Positions 7,635-16,078 of a stretch of DNA of 64,000 bases are shown here, piece after piece. The notes beneath the pieces are model-generated. The model saw only the letters and a program-made list of their open reading frames with translations, did no database searches and was not told where the DNA came from. The stretch comes from Streptomyces gelaticus (GTDB lineage Bacteria > Actinomycetota > Actinomycetes > Streptomycetales > Streptomycetaceae). Positions within the stretch are counted from its first letter, which is position 1, and every line of letters starts with the position of its first letter. Location of the stretch: positions 241,872 to 305,871 of the forward strand of contig NZ_BMTF01000001.1 of the NCBI RefSeq assembly GCF_014649535.1, in the 5' to 3' direction. The position numbers and the translations under genes were made by a program.

Positions 7635-8576
7635 TCAGTGGCAGAGCCTGGCCTCGTGCTCGGCATGGCCGCTCGGCTCCAGCTGGAAGGTGCAGTGCTC
7701 CACGTCGAAGTGGACGCCCAGGCAGCCCTGGAGTTCGTGGAGGAGCTTCTCGTGCCCGATCGAGTCGAGCATGTCCTGGCGCACCACCACATGGGCGGAG
7801 AGCACCGGCATACCCGAGGTGATCGTCCAGGCGTGCAGGTCATGGACGTCCAGCACGCCGGGCAGGGCGGTGATGTGGGCCCGCACCTCACCCATGTCGA
7901 CCCCCTTGGGAGCCGACTCCAGGAGCACATTGAGCGTCTCCCTGAGCAGCTTCACGGTCCGGGGGACGATCATCAGGCCGATGACCAGCGAGGCGATCGG
8001 GTCGGCGGCCTGCCAGCCGGTGGCCAGGATGATCCCCGCCGAGATCAGCACCGCGAACGAGCCGAGCGTGTCCGCGAGCACCTCCAGGTAGGCGCCGCGC
8101 ACATTGAGGCTTTCCTTCTGCCCGCGCATCAGCAGCGACAGCGAGATCATGTTGGCGACCATGCCCACCAGGGCGAAGGCGATGGTCAGCCCGCCCCTGG
8201 TCTCCGCCGGGGTGATGAAGCGCTCGACGGCCTCGAAGAGGAGGAAGCCGCCCACACCGAGCAGCAGCAGACAGTTGGCGAGCGCGGCGAGGATCTCGGC
8301 ACGGGCGTAGCCGAAGGTGCGGTTCAGCCCGGCCGGCCGGTTGGCGAAGTGGATCGCCAGCAGCGCCATGCCCAGGCCGAGGGCGTCGGTCGCCATGTGG
8401 GCCGCGTCGGCGATCAGCGCCAGCGAGTCGGCGAGCAGACCGCCGACGATCTCCACCGTCATCACGGTGAGTGTGATGCCGAGTGCGATCCGCAGCCGCC
8501 CCTTGTGCGCGGCGGCTGCCGTGCCGGTCGGCGGCGGCCCGCCGTGTGTGTGCCCGTGGTCGTGCCCTGCCCCCAT
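7635..8576 (-). CDS. zitB: Cation diffusion facilitator, ZitB-type zinc exporter
   Basis: A 313-residue CDF transporter that would export Zn2+ by proton antiport across the plasma membrane. The start at 8576 gives a His-rich N-terminus (MGAGHDHGHTHGG) preceded by GGGAGG. Six transmembrane segments follow, with the metal site motifs ADSLALIADAAHMATDALGL (TM2) and VLADTLGSFAVLISAG (TM5). The C-terminal cytoplasmic domain (about residues 210-313) has the ferredoxin-like pattern DVHDLHAWTITSGMPVLSAH. The position next to idi and before the DUF5941 gene matches, from memory, the S. coelicolor zitB neighbourhood. A candidate Zur box lies 95 bp upstream. Confidence 0.82.
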   Translation of the reverse strand: MGAGHDHGHTHGGPPPTGTAAAAHKGRLRIALGITLTVMTVEIVGGLLADSLALIADAAHMATDALGLGMALLAIHFANRPAGLNRTFGYARAEILAALANCLLLLGVGGFLLFEAVERFITPAETRGGLTIAFALVGMVANMISLSLLMRGQKESLNVRGAYLEVLADTLGSFAVLISAGIILATGWQAADPIASLVIGLMIVPRTVKLLRETLNVLLESAPKGVDMGEVRAHITALPGVLDVHDLHAWTITSGMPVLSAHVVVRQDMLDSIGHEKLLHELQGCLGVHFDVEHCTFQLEPSGHAEHEARLCH

Positions 8577-8670
8577 GGGGAAAGCCTCCCGGTCGTCTCG
8601 CGGTCCCGGACGCGGTCGGCCCGGGCACTGCCAGTCAACTACGGGTGGGGGGTATCCGGCAACACGGTAC

Positions 8671-8685
8671 TGAACACCGTTGTCA
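8671..8685 (-). promoter_or_regulatory. Candidate Zur box upstream of the zinc exporter
   Basis: The 15-mer TGAACACCGTTGTCA is a 7-1-7 imperfect palindrome with TGA...TCA ends, close to the Streptomyces Zur-box form as I remember it. It is centred about 100 bp upstream of the zitB-type start, ahead of a plausible minus-strand -10 (GATACC), so Zur bound here could act as a zinc-dependent activator, as reported for S. coelicolor zitB. Confidence 0.5.
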
Positions 8686-8691
8686 TATGCT

Positions 8692-8719
8692 CTGACCTGC
8701 GGAAACGCTTGCAGGTCAG
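8692..8719. repeat. Inverted repeat in the zitB / DUF5941 intergenic region
   Basis: Perfect 9-bp arms CTGACCTGC and GCAGGTCAG flank a 10-base centre. It lies 6 bp beyond the candidate Zur box in the 380-bp divergent gap between 8577 and 8956. It could be a second operator. Apart from this repeat, the Zur box and the AAGGAG at 8942, I see nothing definite in the gap. Confidence 0.65.
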
Positions 8720-8956
8720 GGCGGCGGCGCGATGGTCGGGAGCGGGTCGCGCCGACGCGTTTTGTCAGGCGAGGCGGCGATCGACGATGATGATCGCGGG
8801 CGGCGTCGCATGATGCCGGTCCACCTCGAACAGAGCGCAAACAGGCAGTGAACTCGCGCTTCCGTTCATCCGATAGCCTCTGCCGACGTGCCGCCGGCCC
8901 GCCTCCGGGCCGCACTGTCGCGCGCCGACCCCGTCAGCACCAAGGAGTGAGTTCGT

Positions 8957-10783
8957 CTGTCGACCGCCATCCTCACCGGTGCACCGGTACCCGGATCGTC
9001 GCTCGCGGACGATCTGCGGTCACTGGGCTTCGACGTACAGGCCGCCGCCGATGTGTCCGAGGCCGCACGGCTGCTCTCGGCCGTCCCCGCAGACCGCCGC
9101 GTCGCACTGGTCGACCCCCGATTCGTCGGGCATGTCCACGCCCTGCGGCTCGGACTGACCGACCCGCGCTTCCCCGCCGCCACCGTGCCCGGCGCGCTCA
9201 CCGCGCAGCCGGAGGCACGCCCCGCGCTCGTCCGGGCCCTGGACACCACGGCCGAGGCCGTCGGCGCCGGCGTACCCACGGGCAGGCCGGACGCACCGGT
9301 CATCGACCGCACCGTGCCCGGCCGCATCGCCGTCACCATGGACGCCGAGGGCACCGCCGTGCAGCGTCCCGAGCTGGGCTCGCTGGTCGCGGCCGTGCCG
9401 GTCGACGACGCGGCACGCGAGGCCGCCCTGAGCGACCGCGCCGCGGTCGACGACGAGGCGGTGCGGCTGCGCAGCGCAGTGAAGGCCCACGACGGCTTCT
9501 TCACCACGTTCTTCATCAGCCCGTACTCCCGCTACATCGCCCGCTGGTGCGCCCGCCGCGGCCTCACACCGAACCAGGTCACCACCGCGTCCCTGCTGAC
9601 CGCGCTGATAGCGGCCGGCAGCGCGGCGACCGGCACCCGCGGCGGCTACATCGCCGCCGGGCTGCTGCTGCTCCTCTCCTTCGTCCTGGACTGCACCGAC
9701 GGGCAGCTCGCCCGCTACTCGCTCCAGTACTCGACGATGGGCGCCTGGCTGGACGCGACCTTCGACCGGGCCAAGGAGTACGCCTACTACGCGGGCCTCG
9801 CGCTCGGCGCCGCCCGCGGCGGGGACGACGTATGGGCGCTCGCCCTCGGCGCGATGGTGCTCCAGGCCTGCCGGCACGTCATCGACTTCTCGTTCAACGA
9901 GGCCAACCACGACGCGGTGGCCAATTCGAGCCCCACGGCAGCACTCTCCGACCGGCTCGACAGCGTCGGCTGGACCGTCTGGCTGCGCCGGATGATAGTG
10001 CTGCCGATCGGTGAGCGCTGGGCGATGATCGCGGTGCTGACCGCGGTGACCACCCCCCGGATCGTCTTCTACGCCCTGCTCGTCGGCTGCTCCTTCGCCG
10101 CCTGCTACACCACCGCGGGACGGCTGCTGCGCTCCCTGACCCGCAAGGCCGAGCGCACCGACCGCGCCGCGCGGGCCCTCGCGGACCTCGCCGACTCCGG
10201 CCCGCTGGCCGAGACCGTCGCCGCGGTCGGGCCCCGGCTCGGTGGCCGCTGGAGCCCCCCGGTCACGGCCCTGCTCGCCGGGGCGCTCATGATCGCCTCC
10301 GCGCTCTCGCAGCCCTTCGGCAGCTGGCACACCATCCTGGCGGCCGTGGTCTGCGCGATGTTCTCCGGCATGGCCGTCTCCCGCCCCCTCAAGGGTGCGT
10401 TGGACTGGCTCGTGCCCCCGATATTCAGGGCGGCCGAGTACTGCACCGTCCTGATCCTCGCGGCCCGCAGCGATGTCCAGGGAGCCCTTCCCGCGGCTTT
10501 CGGGCTGGTCTCGGCCGTCGCCTACCATCACTACGACACGGTGTACCGCATCCGCGGCGGCACCGGTGCGCCGCCCCAGTGGCTGGTACGCACGATCGGT
10601 GGGCACGAGGGCCGCACCCTGGTGGTGGCCGTACTCGCCGCCGTATTCACTCAGCATCCGGCTTTCACCGTGGCACTCACCACGCTCGCCGTGGCGGTGG
10701 CCCTGGTGGTGCTCGTGGAGTCCATCCGCTTCTGGGTGTCCTCCGGAGCACCCGCCGTTCACGACGAAGGAGAACCCGCATGA
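8957..10783 (+). CDS. CDP-alcohol phosphotransferase with N- and C-terminal extensions (DUF5941-type)
   Basis: A 608-residue membrane enzyme. Residues about 1-180 are a soluble nucleotidyltransferase-like region (STAILTGAPVPGSSLADDLR at the start). Residues about 190-400 are a CDP-alcohol phosphotransferase domain with an intact DG(x2)AR(x8)G(x3)D(x3)D motif, starting DGQLARYS. The rest is a multi-helix DUF5941-type region with AYHHYDTVYRIRGG. The start is inferred: a stop codon at 8948 bars longer forms, and the only start with an RBS is CTG at 8957, 9 bases after AAGGAG; the GTG at 9053 would delete 32 conserved-looking residues. The enzyme would move an alcohol phosphate from a CDP-alcohol. 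It is the first gene of the operon and overlaps the next by ATGA. Confidence 0.8.
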   Translation: MSTAILTGAPVPGSSLADDLRSLGFDVQAAADVSEAARLLSAVPADRRVALVDPRFVGHVHALRLGLTDPRFPAATVPGALTAQPEARPALVRALDTTAEAVGAGVPTGRPDAPVIDRTVPGRIAVTMDAEGTAVQRPELGSLVAAVPVDDAAREAALSDRAAVDDEAVRLRSAVKAHDGFFTTFFISPYSRYIARWCARRGLTPNQVTTASLLTALIAAGSAATGTRGGYIAAGLLLLLSFVLDCTDGQLARYSLQYSTMGAWLDATFDRAKEYAYYAGLALGAARGGDDVWALALGAMVLQACRHVIDFSFNEANHDAVANSSPTAALSDRLDSVGWTVWLRRMIVLPIGERWAMIAVLTAVTTPRIVFYALLVGCSFAACYTTAGRLLRSLTRKAERTDRAARALADLADSGPLAETVAAVGPRLGGRWSPPVTALLAGALMIASALSQPFGSWHTILAAVVCAMFSGMAVSRPLKGALDWLVPPIFRAAEYCTVLILAARSDVQGALPAAFGLVSAVAYHHYDTVYRIRGGTGAPPQWLVRTIGGHEGRTLVVAVLAAVFTQHPAFTVALTTLAVAVALVVLVESIRFWVSSGAPAVHDEGEPA

Positions 10784-11517
10784 TCGGCCTCGTACTGGCA
10801 GCCGGTGCAGGACGGCGTCTGCGTCCCTACACCGACACGCTCCCGAAGGCGCTCGTGCCTGTCGACGGCGAGAAGACGGTACTGGACCTCACGCTGGCCA
10901 ACTTCGCGGAGATCGGCCTCACCGAGGTCGCGGTCGTCGTCGGCTACCGCAAGGAAGCCGTGTACGACCGCAAGGCCGAGCTGGAGGCCAAGTACGGCGT
11001 GACCCTCACCCTGATCGACAACGACAAGGCCGAGGAGTGGAACAACGCCTACTCCCTGTGGTGCGCCCGCGAGGTCCTGGGGCGCGGTGTCATCCTGGCC
11101 AACGGCGACACCGTCCACCCCGTCTCCGTCGAGAAGACCCTGCTCGCCGCCCGGGGCAACGGCCAGAAGATCATCCTCGCTCTCGACACGGTGAAGCACC
11201 TCGCCGACGAGGAGATGAAGGTCGTCACCGAGGACGGCAAAGGTGTGCGGCGCATCACCAAGCTGATGGACCCGGCCACCGCGACCGGTGAGTACATCGG
11301 CGTCACCCTCATCGAGCCCGAGGCCGCCGCGGAGCTCGCGGACGCTCTGAGGACGACCTTCGAGCGCGACCCCGACCTCTACTACGAGGACGGCTACCAG
11401 GAGCTCGTGAACCGCGGCTTCACCGTCGACGTGGCACCCATCGGCGAAGTGACGTGGGTGGAGATCGACAACCACGACGACCTCGCGAAGGGCCGTGAGA
11501 TCGCGTGCCAGTACTGA
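10780..11517 (+). CDS. LicC-like CTP:alcohol-phosphate nucleotidyltransferase
   Basis: A 245-residue nucleotidyltransferase. It has the nucleotide-binding signature LVLAAGAGRRLRPYTDTLPK at the N-terminus, and DNDKAEEWNNAYSLWCARE (about residues 85-105) that matches the N-x-YSL pattern of LicC and inositol-1-phosphate cytidylyltransferases. The metal Asp is in ILANGDTVHP and the second in WVEIDNHDDL. It should activate an alcohol phosphate to a CDP-alcohol, the donor for the phosphotransferases encoded on either side. The start ATG overlaps the preceding stop by 4 bp; an upstream frame extension to 10579 lies inside the previous gene and is rejected. Confidence 0.82.
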   Translation: MIGLVLAAGAGRRLRPYTDTLPKALVPVDGEKTVLDLTLANFAEIGLTEVAVVVGYRKEAVYDRKAELEAKYGVTLTLIDNDKAEEWNNAYSLWCAREVLGRGVILANGDTVHPVSVEKTLLAARGNGQKIILALDTVKHLADEEMKVVTEDGKGVRRITKLMDPATATGEYIGVTLIEPEAAAELADALRTTFERDPDLYYEDGYQELVNRGFTVDVAPIGEVTWVEIDNHDDLAKGREIACQY

Positions 11518-12566
11518 CCCGGCTCATCCCGTCCCCGGTCGTCGTCGACATCCGTCGCGGCGCTCTGGACGACCTGGCCGGCCTCCTCGCGGACCAGCGG
11601 ATCTCCGCCTCCGGCAAGCTGGCCGTCGCGATCAGCGACGGCTCGGGGCGCGCCCTGCGGGAGCGGCTGACTCCCGCGCTGCCCGGTGCCCACTGGTATC
11701 CCGTGGCCGACGGCACCCTCGACTCGGCGGTCAAGCTGGCCGACGACATCAAGGGCAACCGCTACGACGCCGTGGTCGGCCTCGGCGGCGGCAAGATCGT
11801 CGACGTGGCGAAGTACGCGGCGGCGCGGGTCGGGCTGCCCATGGTCGCGGTGGCGACCAACCTCGCCCACGACGGCCTGTGCTCGCCCGTCGCGACGCTC
11901 GACAACGACAACGGCCGCGGCTCCTACGGAGTCCCCACCCCGATCGCCGTGGTCATCGACCTCGACATCGTCCGCCAGGCGCCGGCCCGCTTCGTGCGCT
12001 CCGGCATCGGCGACGCGGTCTCCAACGTCTCCTGCGTGGCCGACTGGGAACTCGCCCACGAGGTCAACGGCGAGGAGATCGACGGCCTCGCCGCCGCCAT
12101 GGCCCGCCAGGCCGGTGAGGCCGTGCTGCGCCACCCCGGCGGGATCGGCGACGACGCCTTTCTCAAGGTGCTGGCCGAGGGCCTCGTGCTGACCGGCATC
12201 TCGATGTCCGTCGCCGGGGACTCCCGGCCGGCCTCGGGCGCCTGCCACGAGATCAACCACGCCTTCGACCTGCTGTACCCCAAGCGCGCCGCCAGCCACG
12301 GTGAGCAGGTCGGCCTCGGCGCCTGCTTCGCCATGCACCTGCGCGGCGCGCGCGAGGAGTCGCTGCTCATGGCAGCCACCCTGCGCCGTCACGGTCTGCC
12401 GGTCATGCCCGACGAGATCGGGTTCACCACCGACGAGTTCGTCCGGGCCGTCGCATACGCACCGCAGACCCGCCCGGGGCGGTTCACCGTCCTGGAACAC
12501 CTCAAACTGTCCACCGATCAGATCAGGGACGCGTACGCCGACTATGCAAAAGCCATCCATAGCTGA
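11505..12566 (+). CDS. sn-Glycerol-1-phosphate dehydrogenase family protein (iron-containing ADH superfamily)
   Basis: A 353-residue NAD(P)-dependent dehydrogenase. It carries the dinucleotide motif VVGLGGGKIVDVAKYAA (about residue 85-100), then VATNLAHDGLCSPVATL, SGIGDAVSNVSCVADWELAH, and the metal-site motifs RPASGACHEINHAFDLLYP and SHGEQVGLG. These line up closely with archaeal G1P dehydrogenases and Bacillus AraM, which reduce DHAP to sn-glycerol-1-phosphate, the enantiomer used in archaeal lipids. The GTG start overlaps the previous gene by 13 bp, and its 3' end overlaps the next gene by 23 bp, showing tight coupling. The substrate is inferred from family motifs only. Confidence 0.82.
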   Translation: MPVLTRLIPSPVVVDIRRGALDDLAGLLADQRISASGKLAVAISDGSGRALRERLTPALPGAHWYPVADGTLDSAVKLADDIKGNRYDAVVGLGGGKIVDVAKYAAARVGLPMVAVATNLAHDGLCSPVATLDNDNGRGSYGVPTPIAVVIDLDIVRQAPARFVRSGIGDAVSNVSCVADWELAHEVNGEEIDGLAAAMARQAGEAVLRHPGGIGDDAFLKVLAEGLVLTGISMSVAGDSRPASGACHEINHAFDLLYPKRAASHGEQVGLGACFAMHLRGAREESLLMAATLRRHGLPVMPDEIGFTTDEFVRAVAYAPQTRPGRFTVLEHLKLSTDQIRDAYADYAKAIHS

Positions 12567-13323
12567 ACTCCGTCCGGTCGTGCACCCCCCGGGTGTGAAG
12601 GACCGGCGCAGCGGTGAGCACTGGGCTGGTCGGCTCTACATGCGCGAGATCTCGCTGCGCATCGACCGGCACCTGGTGAACACCAGGGTCACTCCCAACC
12701 AGCTGACCTATCTGATGACGGTCGCCGGAGTGCTCTCCGCGCCTGCCCTGCTCGTCCCGGGCATTCCCGGTGCGCTGCTCGGGGTGCTCATGGTCCAGCT
12801 CTACCTCCTGCTCGACTGTGTCGACGGCGAGGTGGCCCGCTGGAAGAAGCAGTTCTCGCTGGGCGGGGTCTACCTGGACCGGGTCGGCGCGTACCTCTGC
12901 GACGCGGCCGTGCTGGTCGGCTTCGGCCTGCGAGCCGCCGACCTGTGGGGCACCGGGCGGATCGACTGGCTCTGGGCCTTCCTGGGCACGCTCGCGGCCC
13001 TCGGCGCCATCCTGATCAAGGCCGAGACCGACCTGGTCGGCGTCGCCCGCCACCAGGGCGGGCTGCCGCCGGTCAAGGAGGCCGCCTCGGAGCCGCGCTC
13101 GTCCGGGATGGCGCTCGCCCGCCGGGCCGCCGGCGCGCTCAAGTTCCACCGGCTGATCCTCGGGGTCGAGGCATCACTGGTCATCCTGGTGGCCGCCGTC
13201 CTCGACACGGTCCGCGACGATCTGTTCTTCAGCCGTCTCATGGTCGCGGTGCTGGCCGGCATCGCGCTGCTGCAGACGCTCCTGCATCTGGTGTCGATCC
13301 TGGCGTCGAGCAGGCTGAAGTGA
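12544..13323 (+). CDS. Second CDP-alcohol phosphotransferase family protein
   Basis: A 259-residue membrane protein with about six hydrophobic helices. The family motif region reads DCVDGEVARWKKQFSLGGVY then LDRVGAY: DG, AR, G and the third Asp are present, but the fourth Asp of D(x3)D, usually the catalytic base, is Ala; an Asp occurs three residues later (YLCD). So either the enzyme uses a shifted residue or it is a non-catalytic partner of the first phosphotransferase. The ATG lies inside the end of the dehydrogenase gene. It overlaps the glycosyltransferase gene by GTGA. Confidence 0.8.
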   Translation: MQKPSIAELRPVVHPPGVKDRRSGEHWAGRLYMREISLRIDRHLVNTRVTPNQLTYLMTVAGVLSAPALLVPGIPGALLGVLMVQLYLLLDCVDGEVARWKKQFSLGGVYLDRVGAYLCDAAVLVGFGLRAADLWGTGRIDWLWAFLGTLAALGAILIKAETDLVGVARHQGGLPPVKEAASEPRSSGMALARRAAGALKFHRLILGVEASLVILVAAVLDTVRDDLFFSRLMVAVLAGIALLQTLLHLVSILASSRLK

Positions 13324-14204
13324 GCAAGCCCATGAAACTCGGCGCGGTCGTCATCACGATGGGCAACCGGCCGGCCGAGCTGCGCGCGCTCCTCGATTCG
13401 GTCGCCGGGCAGGACGGCGACCGGATCGAGGTGGTGGTCGTCGGCAACGGCGCCCCCGTGCCGGACGTCCCCGCAGGTGTGCGGGCCGTCGAACTGCCCG
13501 AGAACCTGGGCATCCCCGGCGGCCGCAATGTCGGGATCGAGGCCTTCGGTCCGTCCGGCGCCGACGTGGACGCCCTGCTCTTCCTCGACGACGACGGGCT
13601 GCTGCCGCTGACCGACACCGCCGAGCTGTGCCGGCAGGCCTTCGAGGCCGATCCCGGGCTGGGCATCATCAGCTTCCGTATCGCCGACCCGGACACCGGT
13701 GTCACGCAGCGCCGCCACGTACCGCGGCTGCGTGCCTCCGATCCGATGCGCTCCTCACGCGTGACGACCTTCCTCGGCGGCGCCAACGCCGTACGCACCA
13801 AGGTCTTCGCCGAGGTCGGGCCGCTGCCCGGCCGGTTCTTCTACGCCCACGAGGAGACCGATCTCGCCTGGCGGGCACTGGACGCCGGCTGGATGATCGA
13901 CTACCGCGCGGACATGGTCCTCAACCACCCGACGACCGCCCCCTCGCGGCACGCCGTGTACCACCGCATGGTGGCCCGCAACCGGGTCTGGCTGGCCCGA
14001 CGGAACCTGCCTGCCCCCCTGGTACCGCTCTACCTCGGGGTGTGGCTGCTGCTGACCCTGCTCCGCAAGCCCTCGGGCCCCGCGCTGAAGGCCTGGTTCG
14101 GCGGCTTCCGGGAAGGCTGGTCCACCCCGTGCGGAACCCGCCGTCCGATGAAGTGGCGCACGGTATGGCGGCTGACCAGACTCGGCCGACCTCCCGTGAT
14201 CTGA
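13320..14204 (+). CDS. Family 2 glycosyltransferase
   Basis: A 294-residue GT-A glycosyltransferase. It opens KLGAVVITMGNRPAELRALL, has ENLGIPGGRNVGIEAF (nucleotide-sugar binding region, about residue 60-75), LLFLDDDGLLPL (the DxD motif) and FFYAHEETDLAWRALDAG (the ED catalytic-base region, about residue 175). The C-terminus has one hydrophobic segment (LVPLYLGVWLLLTLL) that may anchor it to the inner face of the membrane. The GTG at 13320 overlaps the upstream stop (GTGA); an ATG at 13332 is an alternative. Related enzymes add rhamnose, galactose or similar sugars to cell-wall or polysaccharide intermediates. The acceptor here is probably the operon's product. Confidence 0.82.
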   Translation: MSKPMKLGAVVITMGNRPAELRALLDSVAGQDGDRIEVVVVGNGAPVPDVPAGVRAVELPENLGIPGGRNVGIEAFGPSGADVDALLFLDDDGLLPLTDTAELCRQAFEADPGLGIISFRIADPDTGVTQRRHVPRLRASDPMRSSRVTTFLGGANAVRTKVFAEVGPLPGRFFYAHEETDLAWRALDAGWMIDYRADMVLNHPTTAPSRHAVYHRMVARNRVWLARRNLPAPLVPLYLGVWLLLTLLRKPSGPALKAWFGGFREGWSTPCGTRRPMKWRTVWRLTRLGRPPVI

Positions 14205-14311
14205 GAGGCTCACCTCTGAGAGCATGGGACGTACGTCTTCTCCACGCGACCTGTCCGCTCCGAGCCGCGCCCACGACCGGCTGCGCATCTTGAATACGAG
14301 AGTTTCATCTG

Positions 14312-15241
14312 GTGAGTGACACAACCCACGATGGTGCGGTCGCATTGAGCACCCCACCATACGCCGACGACGGCCTGAGCTCGGCCGAACTGGCCGCCAA
14401 GCACGGCCTGACGGTGAGCGGCGCCCGGCCGGGGCTCTTCGAGTACATCCGGCAGCTCTGGGGCCGGCGCCACTTCATCATGGCGTTCTCCAGGGCGAAG
14501 CTGACCGCCCAGTACAGCCAGGCGAAGCTCGGCCAGCTGTGGCAGGTGGCCACACCGCTGCTCAACGCCCTGGTCTACTACTTGATCTTCGGGCTGATCC
14601 TGGGTACCCGGAAGGGAATGACCCAGGAGGTCTTCATCCCGTTCCTGGTGACCGGAGTCTTCGTCTTCACCTTCACCCAGAGTTCGGTGATGGCGGGCGT
14701 GCGGGCCATCTCCGGCAATCTGGGCCTGGTCCGGGCACTGCACTTCCCGCGTGCCTCGCTGCCGATCTCGTTCTCGCTCCAGCAGCTCCAGCAGCTGCTG
14801 TTCTCGTTGATCGTGCTCGCGGCGGTGGCCGTCGCCTTCGGCAGCTACCCGAGCCTCTCGTGGCTGCTGATCATTCCCGCGCTGGTCATGCAGTTCGTCT
14901 TCAACACCGGTCTGGCGCTGATCATGGCCAGGCTCGGCAGCAAAACCCCCGACCTCGCCCAGCTGATGCCGTTCGTCATGCGGACCTGGATGTACGCCTC
15001 GGGCGTCATGTTCTCCATCCCGGTGATGCTCAAGGACAAGCCGGACTGGATCGCCAACGTGCTCCAGTACAACCCGGCGGCCATCTACATGGACCTGGTC
15101 CGCTTCGCTCTGATCGACGGGTACGGCGCGGGGAACCTGCCGGCGCACGTCTGGATCGTGGCGCTCGCCTGGGCGGTCCTCATCGGCCTCGTGGGCTTCG
15201 TGTACTTCTGGAAGGCAGAGGAACGGTACGGCCGTGGCTGA
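14312..15241 (+). CDS. ABC-2 type polysaccharide exporter permease (Wzm/TagG-like)
   Basis: A 309-residue permease with a cytoplasmic N-terminus of about 75 residues and six transmembrane segments, including LNALVYYLIFGLILGTRKG and VFVFTFTQSSVMAGVRAI. The pattern AKLGQLWQVATPLLNALVYY matches the ABC2_membrane family that exports O-antigen, teichoic acid or similar polymers. It is paired with the ATPase gene, overlapping by 8 bp. The start is GTG with only a weak purine-rich site (GAGAG), and a 107-bp gap separates it from the glycosyltransferase gene. Confidence 0.85.
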   Translation: MSDTTHDGAVALSTPPYADDGLSSAELAAKHGLTVSGARPGLFEYIRQLWGRRHFIMAFSRAKLTAQYSQAKLGQLWQVATPLLNALVYYLIFGLILGTRKGMTQEVFIPFLVTGVFVFTFTQSSVMAGVRAISGNLGLVRALHFPRASLPISFSLQQLQQLLFSLIVLAAVAVAFGSYPSLSWLLIIPALVMQFVFNTGLALIMARLGSKTPDLAQLMPFVMRTWMYASGVMFSIPVMLKDKPDWIANVLQYNPAAIYMDLVRFALIDGYGAGNLPAHVWIVALAWAVLIGLVGFVYFWKAEERYGRG

Positions 15242-16019
15242 CGACAAGAATCCGGGGCGCGTCCCCACCGTCATCGCCGACGATGTGCACATCGTGTACC
15301 GCGTCAACGGCGCCGGCGGCGGCAAGGGCAGCGCCACCGCGGCGCTGAGCCGGATCCTGCGCCGCGGCAAGGGCGAGTCGCGCGGTGTGCGCAAGGTGCA
15401 CGCCGTCCGCGGTGTCTCCTTCACCGCCTACCGGGGCGAGGCGATCGGCCTCATCGGGACCAACGGCTCCGGGAAGTCGACGCTGCTGCGGGCCATCGCC
15501 GGCCTGCTGCCGACCGAGCACGGCAAGGTCTACACCGACGGGCAGCCGTCGCTGCTCGGGGTGAACGCCGCGTTGATGAGCGATCTGACCGGTGAGCGCA
15601 ATGTGGTGCTCGGCGGTCTCGCGATGGGCATGTCCCGCGAGGAGATCCACGAGCGTTACCAGGGCATCGTCGACTTCTCCGGCATCAACGAGAAGGGCGA
15701 CTTCATCACCCTGCCGATGCGTACGTACTCCTCCGGCATGGCCGCACGCCTGCGCTTCTCCATCGCCGCCGCCAAGAACCACGACGTCCTCATGATCGAC
15801 GAGGCGCTGGCGACCGGTGACCGCAAGTTCCAGATCCGCTCCGAGAAGCGCATCAGGGAGCTCCGCAAGGAGGCCGGCACCGTCTTCCTGGTCAGCCACA
15901 GCAACAAGTCCATCAGGGACACCTGTGACCGGGTGCTGTGGCTGGAGAAGGGCGAGCTGCTGATGGACGGCCCCACGGACGAGGTGCTCAAGGCGTACGA
16001 GCGCGAGACCGGCAAGTAG
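15234..16019 (+). CDS. ABC exporter ATP-binding protein (Wzt/TagH-like)
   Basis: A 261-residue ATPase. Walker A is GLIGTNGSGKSTLLRAIAGL (about residues 75-95), the signature region is TYSSGMAARLRFSIA, Walker B is DVLMIDEALATGD and the H-loop is VFLVSHSNKSI. The signature YSSGM is typical of Wzt/TagH-type polysaccharide exporters. There is no C-terminal carbohydrate-binding domain, so export is probably not coupled to recognition of a modified chain end as in some Wzt proteins. A strong terminator follows, ending the operon before the hopanoid genes. Confidence 0.88.
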   Translation: MADDKNPGRVPTVIADDVHIVYRVNGAGGGKGSATAALSRILRRGKGESRGVRKVHAVRGVSFTAYRGEAIGLIGTNGSGKSTLLRAIAGLLPTEHGKVYTDGQPSLLGVNAALMSDLTGERNVVLGGLAMGMSREEIHERYQGIVDFSGINEKGDFITLPMRTYSSGMAARLRFSIAAAKNHDVLMIDEALATGDRKFQIRSEKRIRELRKEAGTVFLVSHSNKSIRDTCDRVLWLEKGELLMDGPTDEVLKAYERETGK

Positions 16020-16046
16020 CGGTTCTCCCGGTCCCGCGACGCCCAG

Positions 16047-16078
16047 GCGGCCTTTGCCGGTACTCCGGCAAGGGCCGC
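16047..16078 (+). terminator. Stem-loop terminator after the ABC exporter operon
   Basis: A 14-bp stem with one G-T pair (16047-16060 and 16065-16078) and loop tact, 28 bp downstream of the ATPase stop codon. It separates the exporter operon from the hopanoid operon. Confidence 0.8.

Noticed and set aside
6405-8813. A plus-strand 802-codon frame across the methyltransferase fusion and the zinc exporter
   Set aside because: It covers two genes on the other strand and has shadow composition without recognisable domains.
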